DNA from: Sweltsa coloradensis
Taxonomy: Eukaryota > Arthropoda > Insecta > Plecoptera > Chloroperlidae
Direction of reading: 5' to 3'
NCBI GenBank assembly: GCA_024449915.1
Contig: JAMZAV010002025.1
Coordinates: 115,764 to 179,763 of the forward strand
Length of the DNA: 64,000 bases
Shown: positions 33,625 through 44,569 of the stretch, in pieces
Numbering within the stretch: position 1 is the first letter of the stretch
How the letters are laid out: the number at the start of each line of letters is the position of its first letter
Translations under genes and position numbers: made by a program
Notes under the pieces: generated by a model
What the model saw: only the letters and a program-made list of their open reading frames with translations
Databases searched by the model: none
What the model was told of the DNA's origin: nothing

Positions 33625-34874
33625 TTAGACGAGGGACCGCAGTTCACCATTCAACTCAAACGGAACTTAGCATGTTTTTAATTTGTAGGTGAGTGAGTCA
33701 ATTCGCTCCAGTACTGCCGCACTGCTATTTATAGATTTGAGCTAAAATTTTAAACAGACATCCGGTACAAGTCTTTAGCGTACAGTTAACATTTTGAGCA
33801 AAATCCGTTGAGATTTAAACCTCGCAATAAATAACTAGGAAACGCTCAGTTGGACGCGTTGATAAGCGAGCACGTGCTATAGCTAGACCCACATTGCACA
33901 TTTTTTTAAATTTAAAAATTTACGACGTTCGCGTTTCCAGTATTATTTATTATTGCCAAGGTATTTGGGTAAACCCGTGTTTAAATCTTTACTTTAAAAT
34001 CCACCGCCATCTAGAGGATCCTGACTCTTTGGGAAAACTATTTAAACTCTTTGTTGACAAATAATAGACTACTTCCTCGAAAGTATTTTGATTACTTCTA
34101 GGTGGCAGTGCATTAGAAACTTCGCGCGTCTTTAGTTGCCATGGCAACGTTACTTTTGTTATAATGTAATTTCCATCTACACTACTTATCGGATCAAACT
34201 AAAATTAACATATTCGTGACCGGACGGACATTCTAAATGATTTGGCTATCTCAGATTTTGTCGCCGGTTAGTTTGAAAAAAAAAACTTTCGATTAACTTT
34301 AATTAACTTTTTGAACGATTTTGCCACAAAACTAATGGCATTCAATCGAGAACAAAGCTTGCGGATGGTGAAAATTTCAACTCGATCCGAGCCTCCGTTC
34401 GAACGTTATCGCGAGACATACAAACAAAAAAAAAAACAAAAAAAAAAACAAACAAACAAACAAACAAAAAAAAAACAGTGACTAATTTTTCCGGCAGAGT
34501 CAAATGGAAACGCTCGCTTCGCTCGCTTAATAAATTGAAAATTGACTAAGAATGTCACATTTAACTAAACGATTATGTTTTTCGTTTATGAACAAATCAT
34601 TTTGTATCAAATCATGTTTGCATTGCATGTAATGACCAAGGTGTATCGAATGTTGCATGCTCAAGTTTACCCTAAATTCCGCTCGGAGATTGAGTGAACT
34701 TTGCAAACATTATTCGTATATTGTACTGGCCATGTTGTCCATAGTATTGTATGCACTTAAAACATGTTCTATATATTTTTCCAGAAATAATAAAATAATC
34801 CAGAAATTAAAAAAAAACTATCCCAACCAGTTGTTTGAACCCGGGAGTCTCCAACTTTCTGGGTATAAAGGAGA
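33625..34874 (+). mobile_element. 'GACGAGTGAG' family element interrupted by a Helitron-like insertion
   Basis: Begins TTAGACGAGGGACCGCAG and follows the element at 5203-5823 (GCTAAAATTTTAAACAGACA; then TGGCCATGTTGTCCATAGTA and a tRNA-like 3' part with GTTTGAACCCGGGAG). The match is broken cleanly between 33834 and 34531 by the inserted element described next. Confidence 0.6.
33835..34530 (-). mobile_element. Helitron-like element nested in an older element, no target duplication
   Basis: The + strand runs CTAGGAAACGC ... CGCTCGCTTCGCTCGCTTAA. Flanks ...AAATAA and TAAATTG... join to match AAATAATAAACTG in the intact relative at about 5413, so the insertion fell exactly between A and T with no duplication and no loss. 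CTAG beside T as the 3' end (minus strand), and A|T insertion, are the Helitron signature. A-rich (AAAC)n at 34429-34476. Confidence 0.7.
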
Positions 34875-35168
34875 CTAGGAAAACGCAAAGTCGTTGTGAG
34901 ACGAGTGAGCGAGTTGTGTGTTGAGTACCCGGGAACACTTGCATTTGAGTTGATTGATATATACGGTATAAATGATTGGGATTTGAGTTTGTTTGGTATA
35001 TGGGCGCGTCAACTGTTGGGCCATAATGCGCCACTCTAGCCTATGATAGGCTTTGGAGAAAAAAACCATGCTGGAACCAGCCTTATGTAGAGGAAGGAAA
35101 TGGAATGTTACAGGGTTTTTAACACATGACTCACTCACTCGTCTAACAACGACTTTGGCTTTTTCCCA
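34875..35168. mobile_element. 294-bp element with outward 'CTAGGAAAACGCAAAGTCG' ends
   Basis: The left end CTAGGAAAACGCAAAGTCGT is matched in inverse at the right (ACGACTTTGGCTTTTTCCC) together with GACGAGTGAGCGAG / CTCACTCACTCGTC. It is the small version of the pair that encloses 5824-11860. The interior shares ATGCGCCACTCTAGCCTA with other members. Confidence 0.6.
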
Positions 35169-35268
35169 AACATAACAATCTTTTAGTTCTATATCGATCT
35201 CGAGATTGGTACTACCGTGGCCTTTTAGGCATACAAAAGTAGTGAGGTGGTTGAAGAGACTATCGCTA

Positions 35269-35350
35269 CGACTACCGACGGTATTGGCTCAAGCGTTAGC
35301 ACAAGACTCTGATTTGGGAGGTCCCAGGTTTGAATACGGTCGAAACCGGC
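35269..35350 (+). repeat. tRNA-derived SINE-like head
   Basis: TTGGCTCAAGCGTTAGCACA (A-box-like) and GGTCCCAGGTTTGAATACGG (B-box-like) stand at tRNA spacing. Stems are incomplete. Confidence 0.35.
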
Positions 35351-35634
35351 AATCCTGACCGTAGTTGTTTTTCAAGACTCTTGACTGTAGCTACGTTATA
35401 AGTCAACTATTGATAGTTAATTTCTGCAAATTATGGAAATTGAACTTTTGAAATTCAATTCAATAGTGCAATCATACCATCTTCATTGAAACGTCAATAC
35501 ATATTTTTGGCATTACATTTTCTATCATTAGAATTAATATAGAAATAACAGGACAGGAGACGAATACATTTCTGCTGTGTACTTGTTTGTTCGTCCTTAT
35601 ACTCCACAGGTTCTTACGTATTGTTGTGTTTTAG

Positions 35635-35763
35635 TCTCTGAAAAGGGTTACCCTGTGGGAGGTGTTGTCTGGACTCCACCGAAGATCTCAACTCTGTCCC
35701 ATGACTATTGCTTTGCGTCAGGAAGGCACTCAGGCAGCTTCTACCTTAAGTGTGGAGCAGCAG
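35635..35763 (+). CDS. Otopetrin-like gene exon: start of TM3
   Basis: Acceptor TTGTTGTGTTTTAG at 35634 and donor CAGCAG|GTAAAC at 35764 define 129 bases (phase 1 in, phase 1 out). The product reads SEKGYPVGGVVWTPPKIS, then GRHSGSFYLKCGAA. The 'H.GSF.L..GA' block opening TM3 is one of the best conserved otopetrin signatures (His plus small residues, then the helix continued by the next exon). The exon contains the first unit of a tenfold 92-bp tandem array, so the same donor sequence is repeated downstream. Unit 1 differs slightly from the others (GGAAGGCACTCAGGC against GGCAGGCACTCGGGC). Confidence 0.85.
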
Positions 35764-36605
35764 GTAAACATTGTAGATCTCAACTCTGTCCCATGACAAT
35801 TGCTTTGCGTCAGGCAGACACTCGGGCAGCTTCTACCTCAAGTGTGGAACAGCAGGTAAACATTGTAGATCTCAACTCTGTCCCATGACTATTGCTTTGC
35901 GTCAGGCAGGCCACTCGGGCAGCTTCTCACTCAAGTGTGGAGCAGCAGGTAAACATTGTAGATCTCAAATCTGTCCCATGACTATTGCTTTGCGTCAGGC
36001 AGGCACTCGGGCAGCTTCTACCTCAAGTGTGGAGCAGCAGGTAAACATTGTAGATCTCAACTCTGTCCCATGACTATTGCTTTGCGTCAGGCAGGCACTC
36101 GGGCAGCTTCTACCTCAAGTGTGGAGCAGCAGGTAAACATTGTAGATCTCAACTCTGTCCCATGACTATTGCTTTGCGTCAGGCAGGCACTCGGGCAGCT
36201 TATACCTCAAGTGTGGAGCAGCAGGTAAACATTGTAGATCTCAACTCTGTCCCATGACTATTGCTTTGCGTCAGGCAGGCACTCGGGCAGCTTCTACCTC
36301 AAGTGTGGAGCAGCAGGTAAACATTGTAGATCTCAACTCTGTCCCATGACTATTGCTTTGCGTCAGGCAGGCACTCGGGCAGCTTCTACCTCAAGTGTGG
36401 AGCAGCAGGTAAACATTGTAGATCTCAACTCTGTCCCATGACTATTGCTTTGCGTCAGGCAGGTACTTGGGCAGCTTCTACCTCAAGTGTGGAGCAGCAG
36501 GAAAACATTGTAGATCTCAACTCTGTCCCATGACTATTGCTTTGCGTCAGGCAGGCACTCGGGCAGCTTCTACCTCAAGTGTGGAGCAGCAGGTTAACAT
36601 TGTTT
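35690..36605 (+). repeat. 92-bp tandem array made from an otopetrin exon end plus its splice donor, 10 copies
   Basis: The marker ATGACTATTGCTTTGCGTCA starts at 35701, 35793, 35885, 35978, 36070, 36162, 36254, 36346, 36438 and 36530 (period 92; one step of 93). Each unit holds the coding sequence for GRHSGSFYLKCGAA, the donor and a few intron bases (ACATTGTAGATCTC). Donors are GTAAAC in units 1-8, GAAAAC in unit 9 (lost) and GTTAAC in unit 10. Reading past the first donor hits a stop at 35888, so the extra units are intronic unless spliced as cassettes. Confidence 0.95.
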
Positions 36606-36813
36606 AGGCCTACTTCAATGTTCAGATATTTTTCAAGACGGCGGCAAACGGTCCATCCCGATTATTGAGGACAATTTTACCTTCATTATAGACACTTCCT
36701 GGAAAGTCTGTGCAAAAATTCAGCTTGCCCGAAATTTTGCACTGAACAAACAAATCTTTCGATTTTGACCTGAGACTGATTTTTTATGACCCGTGCATTT
36801 AATTCTGTTTCAG

Positions 36814-36986
36814 TGTTTTGCTTCGGCCTCCTCATCCACAGCGGATGTCAGATAGGGTATCAGGTTGTGTTTCTCACCTCTAATGATACGTTTAGTACAT
36901 GTGGATCGGTAATCAAGCTGATACGAGACATCCTACACCCGATCTATGCGTTCTTTCAACTATACTTCTTATTCAAACATTCAAAT
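36814..36986 (+). CDS. Otopetrin-like gene exon: rest of TM3 and TM4
   Basis: Acceptor TTCTGTTTCAG at 36813, donor AAT|GTGAGT at 36987, phase 1 in and 0 out. It encodes VFCFGLLIHSGCQIGYQVVF, completing TM3, a loop with one Cys (TFSTCGSV), and the TM4 helix ILHPIYAFFQLYFLFKHSN. In the family TM4 ends in a 'Q.YF(I/L)F..(S/A)K' pattern, which is met here. Good evidence that the gene is an otopetrin and under constraint. Confidence 0.88.
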
Positions 36987-37049
36987 GTGAGTTAATTCAA
37001 CATTAACTTTACTTTTATTTTGCCTATTCTCACTTTGTATGTAATATAT

Positions 37050-37605
37050 CATGAGCAAAGCAAAGTCTTCAATTTCACTGACTCCCTCAAAAAAAATTTT
37101 TATTGTATTTTTTGTCTGTTCGCTTTCTACCGGGAAAACGGCATGTGTGATCTTGATGAAAATTGGAGGGGACCTTCGAAATCTCTGAACTTAGACCTAC
37201 CACGTTTAAGGGTACAATTGAAGAAATATTTCTCATGAATATCATACTTTTACGATTTTTTTCTTTTTTTAGTGCAACATTTTCGTGACATTTGGGCCGA
37301 TTCTGACCAAACGGGTGGGGCTTCAACATTCACATTTTACATGGCCATTAAGGTAATGGTGATGCATTGTATTTTGAAAGAAAAAATTGAAAAAGTTAGA
37401 CAAAATCCATAGAGATAAAGGTTTTTATATAATTTTTTTGGAGGTGTTTATAATAACAATTAACAAGTAACAATAGAAACTTGGCAACAACACCTACAAT
37501 GCGTTCAAAAAGCACTTGCAAAAGAAAAGTCATCTCACGGAAACTAAAAACTTACAAATGCTTATCCATCAACGCGACTAAAAAAGCGTTTGCGAAGCTT
37601 TCTAG
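37050..37605 (+). mobile_element. Helitron-like element in intron
   Basis: Shares GATCTTGATGAAAATTGGAG and the 3' end AAAAAGCGTTTGCGAAGCTT-TCTAG (before T) with 19191-19781. The 5' end is degraded (ATGAGCAAAGCAAAG). Confidence 0.6.
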
Positions 37606-38318
37606 TTATTAAACAATCTACTCAATTTCAGTCAATGCTAATGCCTTGTATGTCTAAAACACTGTATTTGTGACTCATCAATTGTATTTCTCATCAACTG
37701 AATTTGGCAGTTTTATCTCTTACTGAGCTCATCGCATATTCTAGGTATAAAGTCACTTGTCAGGACCAGCCGTCTTAGAGTAACAGCCCTACTATACAAC
37801 ATGACATTAAAACATAAAACTTATTTTAATCATTCCTTTGTCTGTTTGCATAATACTGTACATCGAAATAATGGTAGTTAATATTAATTGTTAATGTTTA
37901 AATTAAATGAAATCTGTTTTTCATGAGCTAAAGTATACACTGCCTTATGCTTCATTCCGAACAGTATAATTTATTAAGTCCGTCATATCACACGCCCTGC
38001 TTGCATGGGCAATGCCTCATTTTCAAATAAAAATATTTTACTTCCTGTAAAAGAAAATGCTAGGTTTAATATTGTCCTATAAGATAGATGGTGTGTGATA
38101 TTGGTTTTGTTATGTTCTTTAGTAAATGTACTCTTCACCATTATCTTACAAGTTAAGTTTAATTGACAATTTGTTTAAGCAAATTGTCTGTCACAATGCA
38201 AATACTTACGTCAGGAAAGCAGTGCATTTGAAGATACCTAATAAAATAATAATGCATAAATAAATATTCATTAAAAATAATTGTAGTGACATTTCTTATG
38301 ATTTACGAAATATAGATA

Positions 38319-38945
38319 CTAGGAAGCTTCGCAAACGCCTTTTCAGGCGCGTTGTTGGATAAGCGTGTGTTTTTTTAAACGAAAAAAGCGTAAAAATTAA
38401 TGAGAAATTATTTTTTGATGGCGCTCAAATTTTACAAAATATATAAATTCATAAAATTGAGGTTCTGTGAAAATATCATTACAATAGGATAAAGCATGTA
38501 GATGTTATAAGACGAATAATTTTTTTAAAATAAAAAAAAAAAGTAAAATGCGATTTTCATAAGAAATAATTTTTCGATTGCGCTCAAATTTCACACGAAT
38601 ATATGAATTCAGAAAAGGAAGGTGTTGTGAAAAAAGCATAACAATCGAATAAAGCATGCAGGTGTTGTTATAAGTCAAAGAAATTTATTAAAAATCGAAA
38701 AAATCGTAAAATTGCGATTTTAATGAGAAATAATTTTTTGAATGCGCTCAAAAACCTGGCAGTTCTAAGCTCAAAATTTTTTAAGGCCACCATAAAATTT
38801 CATCGCAATTGTAGTATCGGTTTAGCCGGAATCGTGTGGACAATCACACAAAAATACAAAAAAAAAGAAAAAACAAAAATAAAACATTCCGGATTTTTTT
38901 CTCCAGTGTAGTGGTCGCTTCGCTTCGCTCGCTACGCTCATCCAA
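38319..38945 (-). mobile_element. Helitron-like element in intron (minus)
   Basis: CTAGGAAGCTTCGCAAACGC at the left and CGCTTCGCTCGCTACGCTCA-TCCAA at the right: both termini of the TTGGATGAGCG family are well kept. Noncoding. Confidence 0.65.
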
Positions 38946-39275
38946 CTATAATTATGGTCAACCGGAAAGAATATGTGTTTTTGTTAAATGATTCAGCTAT
39001 TGCATGATTTTTAATTGTTATTTTCTTGGTATTCTTCGTTCATCTTTTCCTATATTTATATGACATGCTTTGTCTGGAGCCTGTTTTTTTATAAACTCTA
39101 AAATGACTGTCATTTTATTACCACATCGTGTCGCTTGTGGGCATCGAGTCAGTCAAATTGTAGAATATATAATTCAAATTATGTATTATACAAAACAAAT
39201 GCAAATGCATCAGGCTCAACCTCCCAATGTACAAAACTATTGTTCATAACATCTTCTTCTGAACGTTTGTTCCAG

Positions 39276-39459
39276 ATAATTATCAATGTGCGCAAGGAAC
39301 TGGCTCGTTTTGCTATTATGCACTGTATTGGCACAAGTCTGTGCTTCTGGGTATGGACGATTATGGACGAATCCGTTGTTGCCATGAGGAAATACAACGT
39401 TGACATAGTAATCCTCCAAGTTAAAACGACTGAACCTACAATTGACGCTGGTTATCAAA
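39276..39459 (+). CDS. Otopetrin-like gene exon: TM5
   Basis: Acceptor GTTTGTTCCAG at 39275; phase 0. It encodes IIINVRKELARFAIMHCIG, then TSLCFWVWTIMDESVVAMRK and an extracellular stretch ending near TIDA. The 'L.RFG.MH...TNL..W.....(E/D)(E/T)' signature of otopetrin TM5 is clear (here RFAIMH, TSLCFW, DES). The 3' border is either GCTG|GTTATC (39450) or CAAA|GTAGGC (39459). Both leave phase 1 and fit the next exon. The longer form is given because its donor is closer to consensus. Confidence 0.88.
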
Positions 39460-40227
39460 GTAGGCGTATGCTTCTTATCTATAATTTTCGTTGCCGTCAC
39501 AAACTTCCATCTCCACCACATTATTCCAGCTTTTATTTGTGTTGATTGTTTTGTTTTAATTTTTTCTCCCACAGTCTCGCTTCTACCTCTTTTTTACGCA
39601 CTTATGCAAGTATCTGCTTTCAACCTTTTGAGAGGTCAAAACTCCGGACCCTTGACCTACCCTTATTTGTGTTTTCTATCCTAATGCCCACGTTATAAAT
39701 GCAAACTTAATTGGTTATTTAAGTTATTTTATTTATATTAAGTTTTGTCATTTTCATTCATAACATTTGTTGTTAATGTGTCGAAATCATCTTAATGAGT
39801 AGATGTGGTATTTTGCTAATTAGCTATTGAGACTGGGGAGTGGAACAGTGTTTGACTCTTATTTATCTTAATAAGGTCATAATCTTGAATCCTGTGATAA
39901 CTTTTTCGCAAGGATGGTTCGACGATTAATTTGACTACTATCGACCATTAAAAAAAATATGTTCTTATATCCCTCCAAAAATTCCCGGCAATTTTACTAT
40001 ACTAGAGAATACTAGAGACCAAAATCTAATATGGCTGCTCTTGAAAAATTAAATTTTGAACAAGAGCAAGTATAATTTGATTAATTTCTCGATTTGGTTA
40101 GTCGGGAAACACTCCCGTAGGTGTTATCGAATGTAAAGTGGTCAGTTCAATGGCAACAGATATTCGTTGCAGTACTGTTCCATCCATTCTGATGTATAAT
40201 GCAACTACAATTCAATTCAGAGATTAA

Positions 40228-40300
40228 AATGTACCCGTCCAGATGGTCTAGTGGTTAAGACGCTCACTTGGAATGTGGGCCCGGTTTGGGCGGACTTTTT
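40228..40300 (+). repeat. tRNA-like fragment
   Basis: GATGGTCTAGTGGTTAAGAC is a good A box (D arm of Asp/Glu/Lys-type tRNAs). The downstream T arm is truncated (CCCGGTTTGGGCGG), so it is a SINE or tRNA relic. Confidence 0.4.
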
Positions 40301-40329
40301 TAATTTTCTGAATTGTAGTAAGCAAGTAT

Positions 40330-40625
40330 AATCATGTTCAAAAAATTTTTTTCGTTCAAACTGACCACAAGGATTATAAATATGATATTAGTTTGACGCT
40401 ATGACGACATTTTTAAAAAGAAATACATGATGGCTGCCGGCGCCAATGTGGGAAATTAATTTTTGAACCAGAGCATTTAGATTCAAGTACGAATACACTT
40501 TTTCTTGTAAACAGACCACAAAGATTTAGAATCTGACGTTAGTTTGACGTTACGACATCATTTTGACTCATAAATCCAAAATGGCTGCCATCTAGTGAAG
40601 CAAAAGTTTTACTTTTGTAAAAAAG
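40330..40625. repeat. Two degenerate copies of a ~151-bp repeat
   Basis: AAACTGACCACAAGGATT (about 40357) and AAACAGACCACAAAGATT (about 40508) are each followed by TAGTTTGACG(C/T)TA and ATGGCTGCC. A third, shorter trace (ATGGCTGCTCTTGAAAAATT) is at 40031. Confidence 0.55.
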
Positions 40626-43471
40626 TAACTCCACAAGGATCTCTTGCTGTAAAGTACCATCATTTTACCATGAGATTGTATTTTGGTAAATTTTATATCA
40701 CAAATGACACCGCGACGTAAATAAAACAGAATTTAAGACTTCACAAATTGCACTTTGTTAAAAAGTTATTTTACCACTGTAACAATATTTTGACTTTGTA
40801 ATTTAGACCAAAATGTGCCCCCTAAGAGAGGTATGATAAGTCTGAATTGGGGCATCCTGCCGTACTATTGTCGCTAAATAGCCAAACCAGCCCCACAACA
40901 AATTAAAACAATAAAAAAAACTACTTTATTTTATCCAAAATTAAAAAACAATCAAACAAAAATTTACTGTCACTCAAAGTCAAACAGCTGTTGAGAAAAA
41001 CAATTACCAACCTTAGAAGAGTGCGCCGGTCTAGCTCAAGTCAGTAGTCTTGCCAACTGCTGAAGTTTAATTTAAGAAAACTGAAATAAAATATTGAGTG
41101 GGACAGACAGACAACGAAAGGTTAACCAAATTAACAAAACCAGTTTCAAAATACAATTATAATGAATCAAATCAAGTTATGTTACATTTACAATTACAAA
41201 AACATGTTATCAAATTCTCAAAAGTTCCCAATAATAAAAGTTCTCATTAATAAAAAGTTCTCAATAATAAAAAGTTAGCCAGCCATTTTATAAAAGTTCG
41301 TTCGTAGATAGCAAGTTTGTTTTACCGTGTTATCGCGATTCGTAGATTTGTAGATATTGACCAGGTCCAGGGGTCAAGCAGCGATTCCGTACGGGGACGT
41401 TCAGTGCTCTAAGGTCCAGTGGTCCCAAGTTAGCTCGCCCATCAGTCCATGTATAGGCCTCCGCCTATGTGTTGTCCAAAAGATCCGAGAAAATCTCCAA
41501 GTCCAAGACGTTCCAAGTTCCAGACGTTCCCTTGTATCCTGGTTGATCTGCTCCAACCCGGACGTGAAGTCTCCTCGAGAGACCAAGTAAGTGTGTTTCT
41601 GAAGAATCAGCCTTCTCTGCTCGCGTTCGTTTCGACTGATGATTTTGTGACGTAGTCACGGAAATTGAGTGTTGTAATTGGCTTAGTCTATTACGCCCTG
41701 GTGATTAGGCAGAAGTGGGGGTATGTTTTCGGTCCCACGGTTCAAAAAAACGTGACGTAGTTGCATGATGAAACTCAGATAGTTTATTGATACCAACCAT
41801 TCAAAAGATGCATAGCAATCACACACAAGTCACCCGGGACTGTCATTCCGTCGGAGATTTATGCACGCACGTGCAAGTTTGTGTTGCGCAAATGTTGATG
41901 AAAGTAATGTTTCCACACTCCACAAGCTATGGGTGACGTCACTGAATGACCAGAGTTCGGGTGCACTTGCCGATAATGTAGCGCAGTGAACGAGAAAACA
42001 TTCCATTCCCGCCACATAAGATTACGATTGTGACATGTTTATTTGATTCCTGCACACAGATTACGGACAGCGATTACGTAATCACCGCAGCTGGCCATGA
42101 CGACGCGGATACGAAGCACAAACACTAGTCATTATTATTACGCGTGGCTGATAAATTGTCATAACACAATAAAATGAAATATTATTGGCTGAAATAGTTC
42201 ATGTTATTATTTAAATGTAATCAATTATTCAAAATAATTATACAATTTGAAAGGCGGGACAAATTAATATTTAAATTCTTTGAAATTGTCTTATCTCAGC
42301 CCAAAGGTTACACTATATTCGGAATCAGACGATTCTGTGGAAAACCCCCTTTTCTTCAGTAAAATATCCTCCTCTTGGTTGCTGTCATCATCCTCTTTCT
42401 CTTTTCCCGGCCCTGGTGCAGCTCGCGTGAGGTGGAGGGTTGGCGCACAAGATACGCCAAGTAGTTTGCACGGAGGCAGTGTTGGCGTAGGCTCTCAATG
42501 ATTTTGTCTTTTCAGTGTTCTCCATTTTGCTAAATGGGCTTCAGCCATGTTGGTACTATTTGTGTCACCATAAATGACATGTCGTGTGAACTGGAAGAGC
42601 TTCTCTAGTACCTTGTCCTAAAGGTCAAGTCTATCTCCGCACCTCGAGATCTGTTGTCGGGCCACAGGAATCTTTGCCCTGCAAACACATACTTCTTACT
42701 TTTGCCGTAATGGTGCCAAAACCGCTGAGACATTAGGTAAAAACTGGTGCACATAGTTCAGCATACCTAGCAACCTTCTAACCGCCTCGACTGACGTCGG
42801 AACCGGCATATCTACAATGGCTCTCTCAGGATCCGGCCTGACTTCCCTTGAGGACATGAGGTGGACCATATGGATTGATCATCATCTGAACCTGTATGTT
42901 CATCTACATTCTGTATGTCTTTCTTCTTTGATTTATTTATTTATACGTTTATTATTTATTATTTATTTAACATCTTTCCTTTTCAGTTTTAAAAACTGAT
43001 TTACAAAAGAGGACAACTAAATAAATCTAATTACAAAGATGCAGACACAGCAATGAACTACATTTAAGTAAATATTTGAATAGGTAGGCCTAATATTACA
43101 ACAACAATGCATTATAACACAACAATTTTGGTAACAAATAAAAAGGATATTAAATGAAAATAATTAATAAATCAAATAAAAAAAATTGGTGGGAAAAAAA
43201 GGAAAAAAGAAAAGGAAAGAAAAAAAGGAAGAAAAAGAAAAAAGAAAGAAAGAAAAAAATCATTAAAAAAGAAAAAGAAAAAGAAAAAACTGATTTATAA
43301 GACGATCCCACTCAAACAAGTATGAGGTTTGCCAAAAATCAGGAACAGCAAATCAGGGAGTAATCAAACTTTTGCAGAAGAAACCACCCAACGCGCTTGC
43401 TTAAAACACACCTTAGAAAAATGATTTGAACCTCCTACAACCATTACACTTTTTCCCTTAAGCTGGAACTT
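40626..43471. other. Intron part without recognised genes
   Basis: Within the 6.4-kb intron between the TM5 and TM6 exons. Less AT-rich islands at 41.3-41.7 and 42.3-42.9 kb have open frames up to 77 codons on either strand without motifs. A purine-only A/G tract covers about 43190-43290. Confidence 0.45.
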
Positions 43472-43809
43472 CCCTAGTAAAAATATTTGGTTGCCAAATG
43501 GTTGCCAAGTGGTCACCAACAGGTCACCAACTAGTTCACCAACTGATGCCAAGTGATCGCCAAGTGATCACCAACAGCAGCCAAATGGTCGCCAACAGGT
43601 CGTTTTTGTGTCAAAATACTGCATTGCAGAGTTGGTGACCCGTTTTGGCTGCCTTTTGGTGAACGTTTGGCTGTCATATATTTCTTTTGAAATTTCGGTG
43701 GCGACCCTTGGTAATCACTTGGTAACCTGTTGGCGATCAAAAATAAGCCTTGGTGATCTGTTTGGTGACCGCTTGGCGACCGTTTGGCATACAAATATTT
43801 CTACCAGGG
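43472..43809. mobile_element. 338-bp MITE built of 'TTGGTCACCAA'-like words
   Basis: Ends CCCTAGTAAAAATATTTG and, inverted, CCCTGGTAGAAATATTTG. Both arms are runs of degenerate 10-11-base words of the type TGGTCACCAAC / GTTGGTGACC, so the arms pair through many short repeats. Noncoding. Confidence 0.6.
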
Positions 43810-43913
43810 TTCCTTGGTGGATGCATATTATAATATCAAAAATGCACAAACTTTTCATTCACACTGTAATGCTGTAGGCTGGACTCTTTATTTATTTATT
43901 CTAATTTCTTGTT

Positions 43914-44540
43914 TTACACAACAGAACACAAAACACGAACAGGTTCCACGGTCCTAGACGGCGCAATCATTTCCTCCGCTTGTTGTTGGCTCACTTCTGC
44001 CGCTCGGCAATAGTCAGCTGCTGTGACTAAGGTCAGGTCCGGGACTCGTTGAAGTCGTTCTCGTAATACACGATCAGTAGGCCTAATGCCCAACACAACC
44101 CGTAACGTAAGGAGCTGGTCATTTTTATCACCAAGCTCGCATGTTTGTGCTAACTTGCGTAGTTCAATCAGGAACTTGTCAAAGGGTTCTCCTTCTCTTT
44201 GGCTATGGGTGAAAAACTTACTTTGTTCGTACACAAAATTCTTCTGTGGGTTGCAATAACTTTCAAACTTAGCTAGGACATCAACCAGGTTGTCCACACT
44301 TGTGCCTGCTGCAAACTAAAACGTGTTAAAAACCTCTAGGGGTTCATCTTCTATCAGATTTAGTAGCATTGCCACTTTCTTTTTTTCGTATTTTTCTTCA
44401 TCTTTACCTGAAGCCTTCAAGTAGATTGTAAACCTTTGTTTGAACCGTTTCCAACCATCACTCACGTTTCCCGAGAGGTCTAGCACTGGTGGTGGACGAA
44501 ATGCTGTTTCAGCCATGGCACATGAGCCGATACGGCTCAC
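43914..44540 (-). pseudogene. Ty3/gypsy-type gag fragment with one in-frame stop
   Basis: On the minus strand from 44540: SCAMAETAFRPPPVLDLSG, then WKRFKQRFTIYLKASGK, KKVAMLLNLIEDEPLEVFN, a TAG stop (about 44319), and in the same frame NLVDVLAKFESYCNP, FFTHSQREGEPFDKFLIEL and RVVLGIRPTDRVLRERLQ. This is the retrotransposon capsid (Retrotrans_gag-like) region common in invertebrate gypsy elements. The zinc knuckle and pol are missing, the frame ends at about 43914, and the 5' side carries an inserted hAT-like element, so it is a defective relic. Confidence 0.8.
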
Positions 44541-44569
44541 CTTTTACCTCAAATTCTTTGTCTTTAATC

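Noticed and set aside
35577..36073. 103- and 62-codon frames across the 92-bp array
   Set aside because: Beyond the first donor the 92-base period shifts frame each unit. Only the first 129 bases have exon evidence.
35690..36605. CRISPR-like array at 35.7-36.6 kb
   Set aside because: Units are head-to-tail copies without spacers, in an animal gene; period and content show exon duplication.
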